Shown: positions 11,311 through 19,732 of the stretch, one piece after another
Layout: each line of letters begins with the position of its first letter
How positions within the stretch are numbered: position 1 is the stretch's first letter
From: JBBWZH01 sp035544115
GTDB lineage: Bacteria > Actinomycetota > Actinomycetes > Mycobacteriales > CADCTP01
Assembly: GCA_963714145.1 (NCBI GenBank)
Contig: OY970235.1
Span: 2,728,001 to 2,792,000 of the forward strand
Direction of reading: 5' to 3'
Length of the DNA stretch: 64,000 nt
Program-made: the position numbers and the translations under genes
The notes under the pieces: generated by a model
What the model was told of the DNA's origin: nothing
The model's input: only the letters and a program-made list of their open reading frames with translations
Database searches by the model: none

Positions 11311-11634
11311 CTACTCCTGCGCCGGCTCGTCGGTCGGCTCGTCCGTCGCCGCGGGCTCGGCCGGCTCGGTGCGCTGCACCTCGGCGACCGCCGCCCGGGC
11401 CCATTGCACTACCACGCCGGGTGCGATCTCAAGCTCCAGCGTCCGCTCGTGCAATTCGGTGATCCGACCGTAGAGGCCGGAGGTGGTCATGATCTCCGTG
11501 CCGATCGTCAGTGAGTCCTGCAGCTCCTGGGCCCGCTGTGCCGCTCGCGACCGGGCTCGGCCCGGCAGCACGATGAGCACCACAAAAGCGAGGAGCAGCA
11601 ACAGCAGTGGTAGTACCGATCCGAAGTTGTTCAC
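11311..11634 (-). CDS. yajC: Preprotein translocase accessory subunit YajC
   Basis: 107 residues: one N-terminal membrane segment (LPLLLLLLAFVVLIVLPG), then the conserved cytoplasmic domain with QDSLTIGTEIMTTSGLYGRITEL and an acidic tail. YajC is the small partner of SecDF. It lies between ruvB and secD, its normal actinobacterial place. The GTG start at 11634 gives an N-terminus directly before the membrane helix. Confidence 0.93.
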   Translation of the reverse strand: MNNFGSVLPLLLLLLAFVVLIVLPGRARSRAAQRAQELQDSLTIGTEIMTTSGLYGRITELHERTLELEIAPGVVVQWARAAVAEVQRTEPAEPAATDEPTDEPAQE

Positions 11635-11765
11635 GCCCGGGAGTACCTCCCTGTCACCACGGGTGAGCGTCGGCGGAGTCTAGGTGGATGCAACCGGCGG
11701 GGGCAAAGGGCCCGCAAGCCCACAGGCCCAACGCAACGGGGCGGAGCCGGGTTCCGGGGGCGGTT

Positions 11766-12806
11766 TCAGCCGTCGAACAGGGTCGGCAGGTCCGGATTGG
11801 GCGCCAGCGGGACGAGGCCCAGATGGGCCCAGGCGGCCGGCGTGGCGACCCGCCCGCGCGGGGTCCGGGCCAGCATGCCGGCCCGGACCAGGTACGGCTC
11901 GGCCACCTCCTCCACCGTCTGCGCCTCCTCGCCGACCGCGACCGCCAGCGTGGACAGGCCGACCGGGCCGCCGTTGAAGCGGCGCACCAGCGCGTCCAGG
12001 ACGGCCCGGTCCAGCCGGTCCAGGCCGAGCTCGTCGACGTCGTAGAGGGCCAGCCCGGCCCGGGCCACCGCGCGGGTGAGCACGCCGTCGGCGCGCACCT
12101 CGGCGTAGTCCCGGACCCGGCGCAGCAGCCGGTTCGCGATCCGCGGCGTGCCCCGGGACCGGCCGGCGATCTCGACCGCCCCGTCCGGTTTCAGGATGAT
12201 CCCGAGCAGCTTCGCCGACCGGTCCAGGACCTCGCGCAGCTCGTCCGGCGAGTAGAAGTCCATGTGCCCGACGAAGCCGAACCGGTCGCGCAGCGGGCCG
12301 GTCAGCAGGCCGGCCCGGGTGGTCGCGCCGACCAGCGTGAACGGCGCGACGTCCAGCGGGATCGCGGTCGCCCCCGGGCCCTTGCCGACGATCACGTCGA
12401 CCCGGAAGTCCTCCATCGCCACGTACAGCAGTTCCTCGGCCGGCCGGGCGATCCGGTGGATCTCGTCGATGAACAGCACGTCGCCGTCGGTCAGCGTGGT
12501 CAGGATGGCGGCCAGGTCGCCGGCCCGCTCGATCGCCGGGCCGGACGTGATCCGCAGCCCGGCGCCCAGCTCGGCGGCGATGATCACGGCCAGGCTGGTC
12601 TTGCCCAGGCCCGGCGCGCCGGACAGCAGCACGTGGTCCGGCGGCCGGCCGCGGCGCTTGGCCGACTCCAGCACCAGGGTGAGCTGCTCGCGCACCCGCG
12701 GCTGGCCGACGAACTCGGCCAGCCGCCGCGGCCGCAGCGTGACCTCGACATCCCGCTCGTCCGGCGCCGCGTACGGCGACGCCAGATCCACCTCCGGGTC
12801 GGTCAC
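11766..12806 (-). CDS. ruvB: Holliday junction branch-migration ATPase RuvB
   Basis: 346 residues, normal for RuvB, the hexameric AAA+ motor that moves Holliday junctions together with RuvA. Visible motifs: FVGQPRVREQL at the N-terminus, Walker A GAPGLGKTS, Walker B LFIDEIHR, sensor-like VGATTRAGLLTGPLRDRFG, and the C-terminal winged-helix domain with TPRGRVATPAAWAHLG. The start is a GTG at 12806 with a weak GGAG upstream. It is downstream of ruvA with about 100 bases between them. Confidence 0.96.
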   Translation of the reverse strand: MTDPEVDLASPYAAPDERDVEVTLRPRRLAEFVGQPRVREQLTLVLESAKRRGRPPDHVLLSGAPGLGKTSLAVIIAAELGAGLRITSGPAIERAGDLAAILTTLTDGDVLFIDEIHRIARPAEELLYVAMEDFRVDVIVGKGPGATAIPLDVAPFTLVGATTRAGLLTGPLRDRFGFVGHMDFYSPDELREVLDRSAKLLGIILKPDGAVEIAGRSRGTPRIANRLLRRVRDYAEVRADGVLTRAVARAGLALYDVDELGLDRLDRAVLDALVRRFNGGPVGLSTLAVAVGEEAQTVEEVAEPYLVRAGMLARTPRGRVATPAAWAHLGLVPLAPNPDLPTLFDG

Positions 12807-12912
12807 CGGGCCGGCTCCGCGGCGGCCGGCTGGATTTCCGCGCCGCCCGGGTCACCGGCGGGGCCGGACGGGCCGGGCGCCGGGCCCGACCGGGACGGGG
12901 GGGTGGGCACGG

Positions 12913-13524
12913 TCACCGGGCCGGGCCGAGGGAGCGGAGGGCGGCCCGCAGCAGGGCCGGGAGGTCGGCGCCGGCCTCGGCGTCCGGCTCGACGGCGGTG
13001 ACCGCATCCTCGGCCTCGCGGGCGGTCCAACCGAGGCCGACCAGCGCGTGCCGGACCTGCTCCCGCCACGGCGCGACCGGGGTGATCGCGGTCAGCGCGC
13101 CGCTGGCGGCGGTACCCGGCTCGGGGCCGCCGAGCCGGTCGCGCAGCTCCAGCACCAGCCGCTCGGCGCCCTTCTTGCCGATGCCGGGTACCCGGGTCAG
13201 CGCGGCCAGGTCGGCGGTGGCGACCGCCCGGCGCACCTCGTTCGGCGGGTGCACCGCGAGCACCGCCTGGGCCAGCCGCGGGCCGACCCCGCTGGCCGTC
13301 TGCAGCAGCTCGAACAGCGACCGCTCGTCGTCGTCCGCGAAGCCGTACAGGGTCAGCGAATCCTCCCGGACGACCAGGCTGGTGGACAGCCGCGCCGGCT
13401 CGCCGAGCCGGAGCCGGGCCAGCACCCCCGGGGTGCACGACACGGCGAGGCCGACGCCGCCGACCTCGACCACGGCACCGTCCGGGCCCACCGCGGCCAC
13501 CCGCCCGTGCACGCTCGCGATCAC
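12913..13524 (-). CDS. ruvA: Holliday junction DNA-binding protein RuvA
   Basis: 203 residues. The N-terminal OB fold (MIASVHGRVAAVGPDGAVVEVGGVGL, split here as two halves of the fold), the double helix-hairpin-helix region (ASGVGPRLAQAVLA and VPGIGKKGAERLVLELRD) and the C-terminal RuvB-contacting domain (ALVGLGWTAREAEDAV) are all present. It binds four-way junctions as a tetramer and loads RuvB. The GTG at 13524 overlaps the stop of the upstream TPR gene (GTGA), so the long upstream extension of the frame is not used. Confidence 0.95.
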   Translation of the reverse strand: MIASVHGRVAAVGPDGAVVEVGGVGLAVSCTPGVLARLRLGEPARLSTSLVVREDSLTLYGFADDDERSLFELLQTASGVGPRLAQAVLAVHPPNEVRRAVATADLAALTRVPGIGKKGAERLVLELRDRLGGPEPGTAASGALTAITPVAPWREQVRHALVGLGWTAREAEDAVTAVEPDAEAGADLPALLRAALRSLGPAR

Positions 13525-14078
13525 TGCTCCCCCATCCTGCGGCTGGCCGCGGCCAGCGCGTCTCGGGACGACTCGATCTGGTCGGCCGGCGCGCCGATCC
13601 GCTCCCGGATCGCCAGCGCCGCCGCGAACAACTCCGCCGCCCGGGCCCAGCGGCGCTGGTCGTAGGCGTTCCGGCCGGCGTGCTGCAGGGTGAACGCCCG
13701 GGTCCGGTCCGGTAGCTGTTGGGCCGCCAGCAGCTCGGCGAACAGCGCGTCCGAGACGTCGAACTCGCGCCGCCACTGGTACACGTGCGCCAGCCGGATC
13801 CGGGCGTGCTGCACCCGGGCCGGGTCGGCCACCCGCCGGGCCAGCGCCACCTCCGCGGTCAGCACCGCCAGCGCCTCGTCCAACCGCCGGGCGCGGCGCA
13901 ACTCCACCCCGAGCCGGGCCCGCACCCGCAGCTCGTCCGGCTCGTCCAGACCGCCGGCCAGCACCGCGGTGAGCGCCTCGATGGACCCGGCCAGCGCCGC
14001 CGGGTCGTCCGCGACGTCCTGCTGCGTCTGCGGGTCGATATGGCTGGCCGGTTCCGCCGGCAGTTCCAGCCCACTCAC
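13521..14078 (-). CDS. TPR-like helical repeat protein between ruvC and ruvA
   Basis: About 185 residues made of paired helices: RARLGVELRRARRLDEALAVL, RIRLAHVYQWRREFDVSDALFAELL and LQHAGRNAYDQRRWARAAELFAAALAIRER, which look like three to four TPR units. The function is unknown; TPRs usually mediate protein contacts. It is coupled to ruvA by a GTGA overlap. The start is uncertain: the GTG at 14078 fits the point where the upstream sequence becomes the 116-bp repeat, and no Shine-Dalgarno site is visible because the repeat begins four bases further up. The repeat may have replaced the original upstream region. Confidence 0.7.
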   Translation of the reverse strand: MSGLELPAEPASHIDPQTQQDVADDPAALAGSIEALTAVLAGGLDEPDELRVRARLGVELRRARRLDEALAVLTAEVALARRVADPARVQHARIRLAHVYQWRREFDVSDALFAELLAAQQLPDRTRAFTLQHAGRNAYDQRRWARAAELFAAALAIRERIGAPADQIESSRDALAAASRRMGEQ

Positions 14079-14081
14079 TGG

Positions 14082-14426
14082 GCTAGCCGTTCGCTTCGCG
14101 GAGCGCCAAACGCGGCGTCTTCCCTCGGCACCACGCAACGACTTCGTCGGCGCGTTGCCTCAGTCCAGACGCCGCTGCGCTCCGCCCCGCTCACCGTGCT
14201 AGCCGTTCGCTTCGCGGAGCGCCAAACGCGGCGTCTTCCCTCGGCACCACGCAACGACTTCGTCGGCGCGTTGCCTCAGTCCAGACGCCGCTGCGCTCCA
14301 CTCCGCTCACCGTGCTAGCCGTTCGCTTCGCGGAGCGCCAAACGCGGCGTCTTCCCTCGGCACCGCGCAACGACTTCGTCGGCGCGTTGCCTCAGTCCAG
14401 ACGCCGCTGCGCTCCACTCCGCTCAC
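14082..14426. repeat. Three tandem 116-bp elements with nested inverted repeats
   Basis: Units begin at 14082, 14198 and 14314 and are nearly identical; the few differences are AC/GC in the middle and GCC/ACT near the end. Each unit contains nested complementary arms in palindromic order: GGAGCGC ... GCGGCGTCT ... GCAACG ... CGTTGC ... AGACGCCGC ... GCGCTCC, so a single strand could fold into one long stem. The last unit contains the ruvC stop codon and the first abuts the TPR gene start. Open frames through the repeats have no codon bias of their own. It is best described as a REP- or MITE-like palindromic element present as a tandem triplet. Confidence 0.85.
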
Positions 14427-14965
14427 GCCCTGGCCTCGGTCGGCGGCCGGGGGCGGCTGGCCCGGGCGGTGGCGGCGGCGATGCGGGCCTGGGCGGCGCC
14501 GCGCCAGAGCTGGCAGATGGCCAGCGCCAGGGCGTCCGCGGCATCGGCCGGGCGGGGTGACTCCGACAGCTTCAGCAACCGGGTCACCATCGTGGTGACC
14601 TGCGCCTTGTCGGCCCGGCCCGATCCGGTGACCGCGGCCTTGACCTCGCTGGGCGTGTGCAGCGCGACCGGCACCCCGGCCCGGGTCGCGGCCAGGATCG
14701 CCATCGCGGCCGCCTGCGCGGTGCCCATCACGGTCCGCACGTTGTGCTGGCTGAACACCCGCTCGACGGCCACCACGTCCGGCCGGTGCGCCGCGATCGC
14801 CACGGTCAACGCGTCCGAGATCGCCATCAGCCGGGCTCCGATATCGGCGTCGGCCGGCGTCTTCACAACGTCCACCCAGACCAGCCGGACCGCCTGCCCG
14901 AGCGCCCCGTCGACCACACCCACCCCGCACCGGGTCAGGCCGGGGTCGACCCCGAGCACCCGCAC
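14423..14965 (-). CDS. ruvC: Holliday junction endonuclease RuvC
   Basis: 180 residues. RuvC cuts four-way junctions symmetrically after RuvAB migration. The RNase H-like fold is shown by VLGVDPGLTRCG with the first catalytic aspartate, VAVERVFSQHN with the glutamate, and ADAADALALAICQLW with the C-terminal aspartates. I start at the GTG at 14965 (protein begins VRVLGVDPG) because GAGGGGA lies six bases upstream; a GTG two codons earlier is too close to that site. The stop lies within the third 116-bp repeat, which separates ruvC from ruvA. Confidence 0.93.
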   Translation of the reverse strand: MRVLGVDPGLTRCGVGVVDGALGQAVRLVWVDVVKTPADADIGARLMAISDALTVAIAAHRPDVVAVERVFSQHNVRTVMGTAQAAAMAILAATRAGVPVALHTPSEVKAAVTGSGRADKAQVTTMVTRLLKLSESPRPADAADALALAICQLWRGAAQARIAAATARASRPRPPTEARA

Positions 14966-15088
14966 CGCCACTCCCCTCACCCACCCCGAACACCCGTTCG
15001 ACACGCTACCGGCCGGCTCCTCACCTGGGCCTGCACAACACGCCGGTCACCCTGCCACACCAATTGTGCTAGCATCACACCCAAAAGA

Positions 15089-15108
15089 CATGCAACCATT
15101 GGGGCATG
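15089..15108. promoter_or_regulatory. Possible VapB operator
   Basis: CATGC and GCATG form a 5-bp inverted repeat with a 10-base centre directly before the antitoxin start. VapBC modules repress themselves by binding such sites near the start. An AT-rich stretch with TAGCAT (15070-15075) just upstream could be a -10 box. Confidence 0.3.
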
Positions 15109-15111
15109 CTG

Positions 15112-15378
15112 ATGACCAAGAACATCCAGATCCGCGATGTGCCAGACGACGTACACGCCACTCTCAGGGTCCGAGCCGCCGAGGCCGGGGTCTCCCTGTC
15201 CGACTACATCCTCGCCCAGATCGAACGGTTGGCCAGCCGCCCGACCATGGCCGATGTCCTTCTTCGGGCTCAACAGCGCGCGGGCAGCGGGCCCTCGGTC
15301 GACGCCATCGTGGCGGCGGTCCGCTCCGCCCGCGACGACCACGATGACCCCGCCGCCGGCGCCGCGGGTCGGCGCTGA
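15112..15378 (+). CDS. vapB: VapB/FitA-type antitoxin
   Basis: 88 residues from the ATG at 15112, which has GGGG seven bases upstream; an ATG two codons earlier is too close to it. The N-terminus MTKNIQIRDVPDDVHATLRVRAAEAGVSLSDYI, read as two helices after a beta strand, is a ribbon-helix-helix DNA-binding domain. The C-terminal half (TMADVLLRAQQR and onward) would wrap the toxin. Its TGA overlaps the toxin ATG (TGATG). The pair is on the strand opposite to the flanking ruvC and yebC, so it is an insertion into a conserved housekeeping cluster. Confidence 0.85.
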   Translation: MTKNIQIRDVPDDVHATLRVRAAEAGVSLSDYILAQIERLASRPTMADVLLRAQQRAGSGPSVDAIVAAVRSARDDHDDPAAGAAGRR

Positions 15379-15779
15379 TGCTGGTGCTGGATACGTCGGC
15401 GGCGGTACACGCCCTGATGCATCGACCCGCAAACCCAGAGCTTCTGGGCCGCCTGGCGGTCGAGGAAGACGTCGCCGCCCCGCACCTGATCGACGTTGAG
15501 GTCTTGCAGGTCGTGCGCCGCCTGGTCCGCGTCGGCGAAATCACTGATGATCAGGCCACTGATCTACGCACGGACTTCGCCGGGATGCCGATCCTGCGCT
15601 TCCCGCACAGCGGCACCGCGGACCGGATCTGGGCGCTGCGGCACAACCTGACCGCGTACGACGCGGCGTACATCGCTCTCGCGGAGACGCTGGGCTGCCC
15701 CTTGATCACCTCCGACGCCCGGATGTCGAAGGCCAGCGGACACCTCGCAGACGTGGAGTTCTATCCGCAGCCCGGGTGA
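15378..15779 (+). CDS. vapC: VapC-type PIN-domain toxin ribonuclease
   Basis: 133 residues. The four acidic residues of a PIN nuclease are in place: D5 in LVLDTSA, E41 in LIDVEVLQ, D95 in LTAYDAAYIALAE and D113 in LITSDARM. Such toxins cleave RNA, often tRNA, in a metal-dependent way when the antitoxin is lost. The ATG overlaps the antitoxin stop, so translation is coupled. The target RNA cannot be predicted. Confidence 0.88.
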   Translation: MLVLDTSAAVHALMHRPANPELLGRLAVEEDVAAPHLIDVEVLQVVRRLVRVGEITDDQATDLRTDFAGMPILRFPHSGTADRIWALRHNLTAYDAAYIALAETLGCPLITSDARMSKASGHLADVEFYPQPG

Positions 15780-15832
15780 CTGCACCGGTCTTCGAGTCTT
15801 CGGGCGGCGTCGCCGCTTGATTCGAAGGCGAC

Positions 15833-16585
15833 TCAGCCCACCGCGGCCATGATTTCGTCGGAGACGTCGAAGTTGGCGTAGACGTTCTGGACGTCGTCGA
15901 GGTCTTCGAGGGCGTCGATCAGGCGGAAGACGCGGCGGGCCGAGTCCTCCTCCAGCGGGACGTTCACGCTGGGCACGAACGACGCCTCGGCGGACTCGTA
16001 CTCGATCTTGGCGCCCTGCAGCGCGGTGCGGACCGCGACCAGGTCGGTCGGCTCGCTGACCACCTCGAACGAGCCGTCCAGGTCGTTGACCTCCTCGGCG
16101 CCGGCGTCCAGCACGGCGCCGAGCACGTCGTCCTCACTCAGCCCGGCGGCGGCCGGCACCAGCACCACGCCCTTGCGGGTGAACAGGTAGGCGACCGAAC
16201 CCGGGTCGGCCATCGAGCCGCCGTTGCGGGTCATCGCGGTGCGCACTTCGGACGCCGCCCGGTTGCGGTTGTCGGTCAGGCATTCGACCAGGATCGCCAC
16301 GCCGGCCGGGCCGTAGCCCTCGTAGGTGATGTTCTGGTACTCGGCGCCGCCGGCCTCCACCCCGGAGCCGCGCTTGACCGCACGCTCGATGTTGTCGTTC
16401 GGCACCGAGGTCTTGCGGGCCTTCTGGATCGCGTCGTACAGGGTCGGGTTGCCGTCCGGGTCACCACCGCCGGTTCGCGCGGCCACCTCGATGTTCTTGA
16501 TCAGCTTGGCGAACAGCTTGCCGCGCTTGGCATCGATGACAGCCTTCTTGTGCTTGGTGGTAGCCCACTTCGAGTGGCCGCTCAC
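15833..16585 (-). CDS. yebC: YebC/PmpR family translation or transcription factor
   Basis: 250 residues with the invariant N-terminus MSGHSKWATTKHKK and the motifs NDNIERAVKRGSG, NITYEGYGPAGVAILVE and NRNRAASEVR. YebC/TACO1 proteins act on the ribosome or as regulators; recent work on the family links them to translation of proline-rich stretches. The start is GTG at 16585, overlapping the pdxT stop as GTGA. It is co-transcribed with pdxS and pdxT, as in most Actinobacteria. Confidence 0.94.
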   Translation of the reverse strand: MSGHSKWATTKHKKAVIDAKRGKLFAKLIKNIEVAARTGGGDPDGNPTLYDAIQKARKTSVPNDNIERAVKRGSGVEAGGAEYQNITYEGYGPAGVAILVECLTDNRNRAASEVRTAMTRNGGSMADPGSVAYLFTRKGVVLVPAAAGLSEDDVLGAVLDAGAEEVNDLDGSFEVVSEPTDLVAVRTALQGAKIEYESAEASFVPSVNVPLEEDSARRVFRLIDALEDLDDVQNVYANFDVSDEIMAAVG

Positions 16586-17184
16586 GAGAATTCCCTCACC
16601 ATCTGTACGAACAACCCATGCACCCGCCCGTCCCCGGCCAGCTCGGGATGGAAGGACGTCGCGAGCAGGTGACCTTGGCGGACCGCGACGATCCTACCGG
16701 CGGCCGGCCCGGCCTCGACGGCGCCGACCACCTCGACCGCCGGGCCGACCGACTCCACCCAGGGTGCCCGGATGAACACCGCGTGAAACGGCGGCCCATC
16801 GACGCCGGTCAGCGCGATCCGTTCCTCGAACGAGTCGACCTGCCGGCCGAACGCGTTGCGGCGGACCGTCATGTCGATGCCGCCGATGGTCTGCTGGTCG
16901 GCGGTGCCGCCCTCGATCCGGTCGGCCAGCAGGATCATGCCGGCACAGGAGCCGTACGCCGGCAGGCCGGTGCCGATCCGCTTGCGCAGCGGCTCCAGCA
17001 ACTCGAACGCCGCGGCCAGCTTGACCATCGTGGTCGACTCGCCGCCGGGCAGCACCAGGCCGTCCACCTCGTCCAGCTCGGCCGGCCGGCGGACGGAGAC
17101 GGCACGGGCGCCGGCGGCGGTCAGCGCGGCCAGATGCTCCCGGACGTCGCCCTGCAGGGCGAGGACGCCGACGGTCGGGCTCAC
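16582..17184 (-). CDS. pdxT: Pyridoxal 5'-phosphate synthase glutaminase subunit
   Basis: 200 residues. A class I glutaminase that releases ammonia from glutamine and passes it to PdxS. The motifs are VGVLALQGDVREHL at the N-terminus, LPGGESTTM, the nucleophile loop AYGSCAGMILL, and the catalytic His/Glu pair in TSFHPEL. The GTG at 17184 puts the conserved N-terminal strand right at the start. pdxS lies 43 bases upstream. Confidence 0.95.
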   Translation of the reverse strand: MSPTVGVLALQGDVREHLAALTAAGARAVSVRRPAELDEVDGLVLPGGESTTMVKLAAAFELLEPLRKRIGTGLPAYGSCAGMILLADRIEGGTADQQTIGGIDMTVRRNAFGRQVDSFEERIALTGVDGPPFHAVFIRAPWVESVGPAVEVVGAVEAGPAAGRIVAVRQGHLLATSFHPELAGDGRVHGLFVQMVREFS

Positions 17185-17227
17185 CAGCCGCGGCCCTGCC
17201 CCCGGCGGGTGACCGCCGGCGCCACGG

Positions 17228-18163
17228 TCACCAGCCGCGACCGGCATAGCGCTGCTCGGCCGGAAGCGAGTCGATGGTCAGCCCGACCATGGCCTCGCCC
17301 AGCCCGCGGGACACCTTGGCCACCACGTCCGGGTCGTCGTGGAAGGTGGTCGCCTTCACGATCGCCTCGGCCCGGCGGGCCGGGTCGCCGGACTTGAAGA
17401 TGCCGGAACCGACGAATACGCCCTCGGCGCCGAGCTGCATCATCATCGCCGCGTCGGACGGGGTGGCGATGCCGCCGGCGGTGAACAGCACGACCGGCAG
17501 CTTGCCGGCCGCGGCCACCTCGGCGACCAGGTCGTGCGGCGCGCGCAGCTCCTTGGCGGCGGCGTACAGCTCCTCGTCGGCCAGCACGGACAGCCGGCGG
17601 ATCTCGGACCGGATCGAGCGCATGTGCCGGGTGGCCTCGACCACGTTGCCGGTGCCCGCCTCGCCCTTGGACCGGATCATCGCGGCGCCCTCGGAGATCC
17701 GGCGCAGGGCCTCACCCAGGTTCGTCGCGCCGCAGACGAACGGGACCGTGAACCCGAACTTGTCGATGTGGTGCGCCTCGTCCGCCGGGGTGAGCACCTC
17801 GGACTCGTCCACATAGTCGACGCCGATCGCCTGCAGCACCCGCGCCTCGACGAAGTGGCCGATCCGGGCCTTGGCCATGACCGGGATGGACACCGCGGCC
17901 ATGATCGACTCGATCATGTCCGGATCGGACATCCGGGCCACGCCGCCCTCGACCCGGATGTCGGCCGGCACCCGCTCCAGCGCCATCACCGCGACCGCGC
18001 CGGCGTCCTCGGCGATCTTCGCCTGGTCGGCGGTGACCACGTCCATGATCACGCCGCCCTTGAGCATCTCGGCCATGCCGCGCTTGACCCGGGCGGTGCC
18101 GAGCACCGGCTGGTTGCCGCCGGCCGGCTGGGCCGTCGCGTTCGCTGTCTCTTCGGTGGCCAT
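17228..18163 (-). CDS. pdxS: Pyridoxal 5'-phosphate synthase lyase subunit
   Basis: 311 residues. PdxS makes PLP from ribose 5-phosphate, glyceraldehyde 3-phosphate and ammonia from PdxT. It is one of the most conserved bacterial proteins, and the sequence shows KRGMAEMLKGGVIMDVV, ADIRVEGGVARMSDP, MAKARIGHFVEA, GEAGTGNVVEA and LFTAGGIATPSDAAMMMQLGAEGVFVGSGIF in order. The ATG at 18163 is preferred over more upstream codons because the N-terminal extension is variable and no better ribosome site is visible. Confidence 0.96.
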   Translation of the reverse strand: MATEETANATAQPAGGNQPVLGTARVKRGMAEMLKGGVIMDVVTADQAKIAEDAGAVAVMALERVPADIRVEGGVARMSDPDMIESIMAAVSIPVMAKARIGHFVEARVLQAIGVDYVDESEVLTPADEAHHIDKFGFTVPFVCGATNLGEALRRISEGAAMIRSKGEAGTGNVVEATRHMRSIRSEIRRLSVLADEELYAAAKELRAPHDLVAEVAAAGKLPVVLFTAGGIATPSDAAMMMQLGAEGVFVGSGIFKSGDPARRAEAIVKATTFHDDPDVVAKVSRGLGEAMVGLTIDSLPAEQRYAGRGW

Positions 18164-18205
18164 ATGCCCATGGTAGTGCGGCAATTGGCCTGCTCCGGGC
18201 CCCGC

Positions 18206-19267
18206 TCAGCGGTAGGACAGCGGGCTGCCGGTGGCCGCGAGCAGCACCCACGCGCCGCCGGTGCGCAGCGTGATGTCCTTGCCGGCCGGGTCCAGGTAGC
18301 GGGTCGGCCCGCCGGCCCTGGACCGGACCCAGGTGCCGCCGATCGCCCGGCCGTCCCGGAAGATGACCGCCCGGCCGCTGCCGACCGTGTGGGTCAGCGC
18401 GGACGGCGAGCCGTTCACGTCCACGTCCGTGCGGTCCACGGTGACCCGGCAGAACTGGACGATCACGTTCGGCGTGCCGAGATCGGCCCCGTTGGCCGCC
18501 CGGGCGTGCTGGCCGTTGAGTACCTCGATCCAGCGGTGCGTGCGCGGGTCGAAGCCGAACGAGACCGGGATGCGGCCGACGGTCGCGGTCAGCCGGCTGG
18601 CGTGGTCGGCGCCGGCCAGCCGCGGGTCGGCGTCGGCCCAGCGGAAGCCCACGTCCCGCGGTCGGGCGATCCGCGGCAGCCGACCGGCGGTCCGGCTGAG
18701 CGCGTTGACCAGGTTGTACGGGGCGCGCCGGCTGCCCAGCCGGGAGTACCCGCCGGCGCCGGCGAGGTCCTTGAGCGCCGACTTGTGCAGCGTCGCCAGC
18801 GGCCGGCCGGCGCCACCGGAGAAGACCAGCCCGGCGCCGCCGTAGGCGGACAGCAACTCCGGGTCGCCGTTGCGGACGCTGCGCACCGGCCCCACCTGGC
18901 CCGGGTAGCGGCTGGCGAAGACCGCGACCAGCCGGGTGGCGCCGCCCTCGACCTGCTCGACATAGACGATGTCGGCCGCGTCCAGACCGATCTGCGGCCG
19001 GCCGGGCGAGGTGTTGTCGATCTTCACGGCGAGCACCGGTCCGCGCGGCACGCCGGGCCGGCCGGTCAGCGGGTTGGTCGTCGGCGGCTTCGGCGGTGCC
19101 GGCTTGGACGGCTTCGGCGCGGGGGTGGTGGTCGGTGCGGCCACCGTCGTGCTGGCTGACGGGGCCGGCGCGGCCGCCGGCGTCGAGTGCGAGCAGGACG
19201 CGATCGTGATCGCGGCGGCCAGCATCGTGACCCTCCGCCAGCCGGGATGCCGGGTTGGTTGCCGCAC
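18206..19267 (-). CDS. DUF3048 (YerB-like) lipoprotein
   Basis: 353 residues. An N-terminal basic region and short hydrophobic stretch end in IASC (cysteine about residue 25), a plausible lipobox, so the protein is probably lipid-anchored outside. A Pro/Thr/Ala-rich linker leads to the DUF3048 domain: GPVLAVKIDNTSPGRPQIGLDAADIVYVEQVEGGATRL, continuing through SVRNGDPELLSAYGGAGLVFSGG (both quoted in pieces of one domain), and a C-terminal part with IFRDGRAIGGTWVR. The biochemical role of DUF3048 is not known. It stands alone between pdxS and the small genes near pimA. Confidence 0.85.
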   Translation of the reverse strand: MRQPTRHPGWRRVTMLAAAITIASCSHSTPAAAPAPSASTTVAAPTTTPAPKPSKPAPPKPPTTNPLTGRPGVPRGPVLAVKIDNTSPGRPQIGLDAADIVYVEQVEGGATRLVAVFASRYPGQVGPVRSVRNGDPELLSAYGGAGLVFSGGAGRPLATLHKSALKDLAGAGGYSRLGSRRAPYNLVNALSRTAGRLPRIARPRDVGFRWADADPRLAGADHASRLTATVGRIPVSFGFDPRTHRWIEVLNGQHARAANGADLGTPNVIVQFCRVTVDRTDVDVNGSPSALTHTVGSGRAVIFRDGRAIGGTWVRSRAGGPTRYLDPAGKDITLRTGGAWVLLAATGSPLSYR

Positions 19268-19427
19268 TCGAACCGTCCCTCCAGTCAGCCGAGGCCCCCC
19301 GGTACATCGACCGGTGGCCGCCCCACCTGCTGGGTAACGGGCGCGGCCGGGCGCCGGTTCACCGCGGGCGCGGCAGGACGGCCGGGGTCCGCTGCCGCCC
19401 GATGCGCCGGCCGCCCACCCGGGCGGC

Positions 19428-19628
19428 CTACTTCGACGGCTGCGGCGTGCTGCACTTCACCTTCGGGTTCACGCCGACGTAGTTCAGCGGGCCGGCGACG
19501 ATCGTCACCAACGTCGTCCCGACCTTCGCGCAGCTGGGCTTGGAATCGCCGCCCAGATAGTGCCGCTGGCCGGCCGCGGCCAGCCCGATGACCAACCAGA
19601 TCACGACGAGTACCGACCCGATACGCAT
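19428..19628 (-). CDS. Small membrane-anchored protein
   Basis: 66 residues from the ATG at 19628, which has GGGAGA at a good distance. One N-terminal hydrophobic segment (MRIGSVLVVIWLVIGLAAAG) is followed by a short outside domain with two cysteines (KPSCAKVG and KVKCSTP) that could pair. The function is unknown. Such small proteins are common in actinomycetes. Confidence 0.65.
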   Translation of the reverse strand: MRIGSVLVVIWLVIGLAAAGQRHYLGGDSKPSCAKVGTTLVTIVAGPLNYVGVNPKVKCSTPQPSK

Positions 19629-19732
19629 GCTGTCTCCCGACATCGCGGACTGACGCGACGCGTGGACACTCCGGTCGCGTAAAGGATCATCCCCAGTCGA
19701 AAGGCATCCCAACCACCCGCGCCTGTCGACGG

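Noticed and set aside
14082..14426. CRISPR array or coding repeats in the 116-bp triplet
   Set aside because: Units are contiguous without unique spacers, and the peptides read through them (LAVRFAERQTRRLPSAP and so on) merely repeat with the DNA and have no family.
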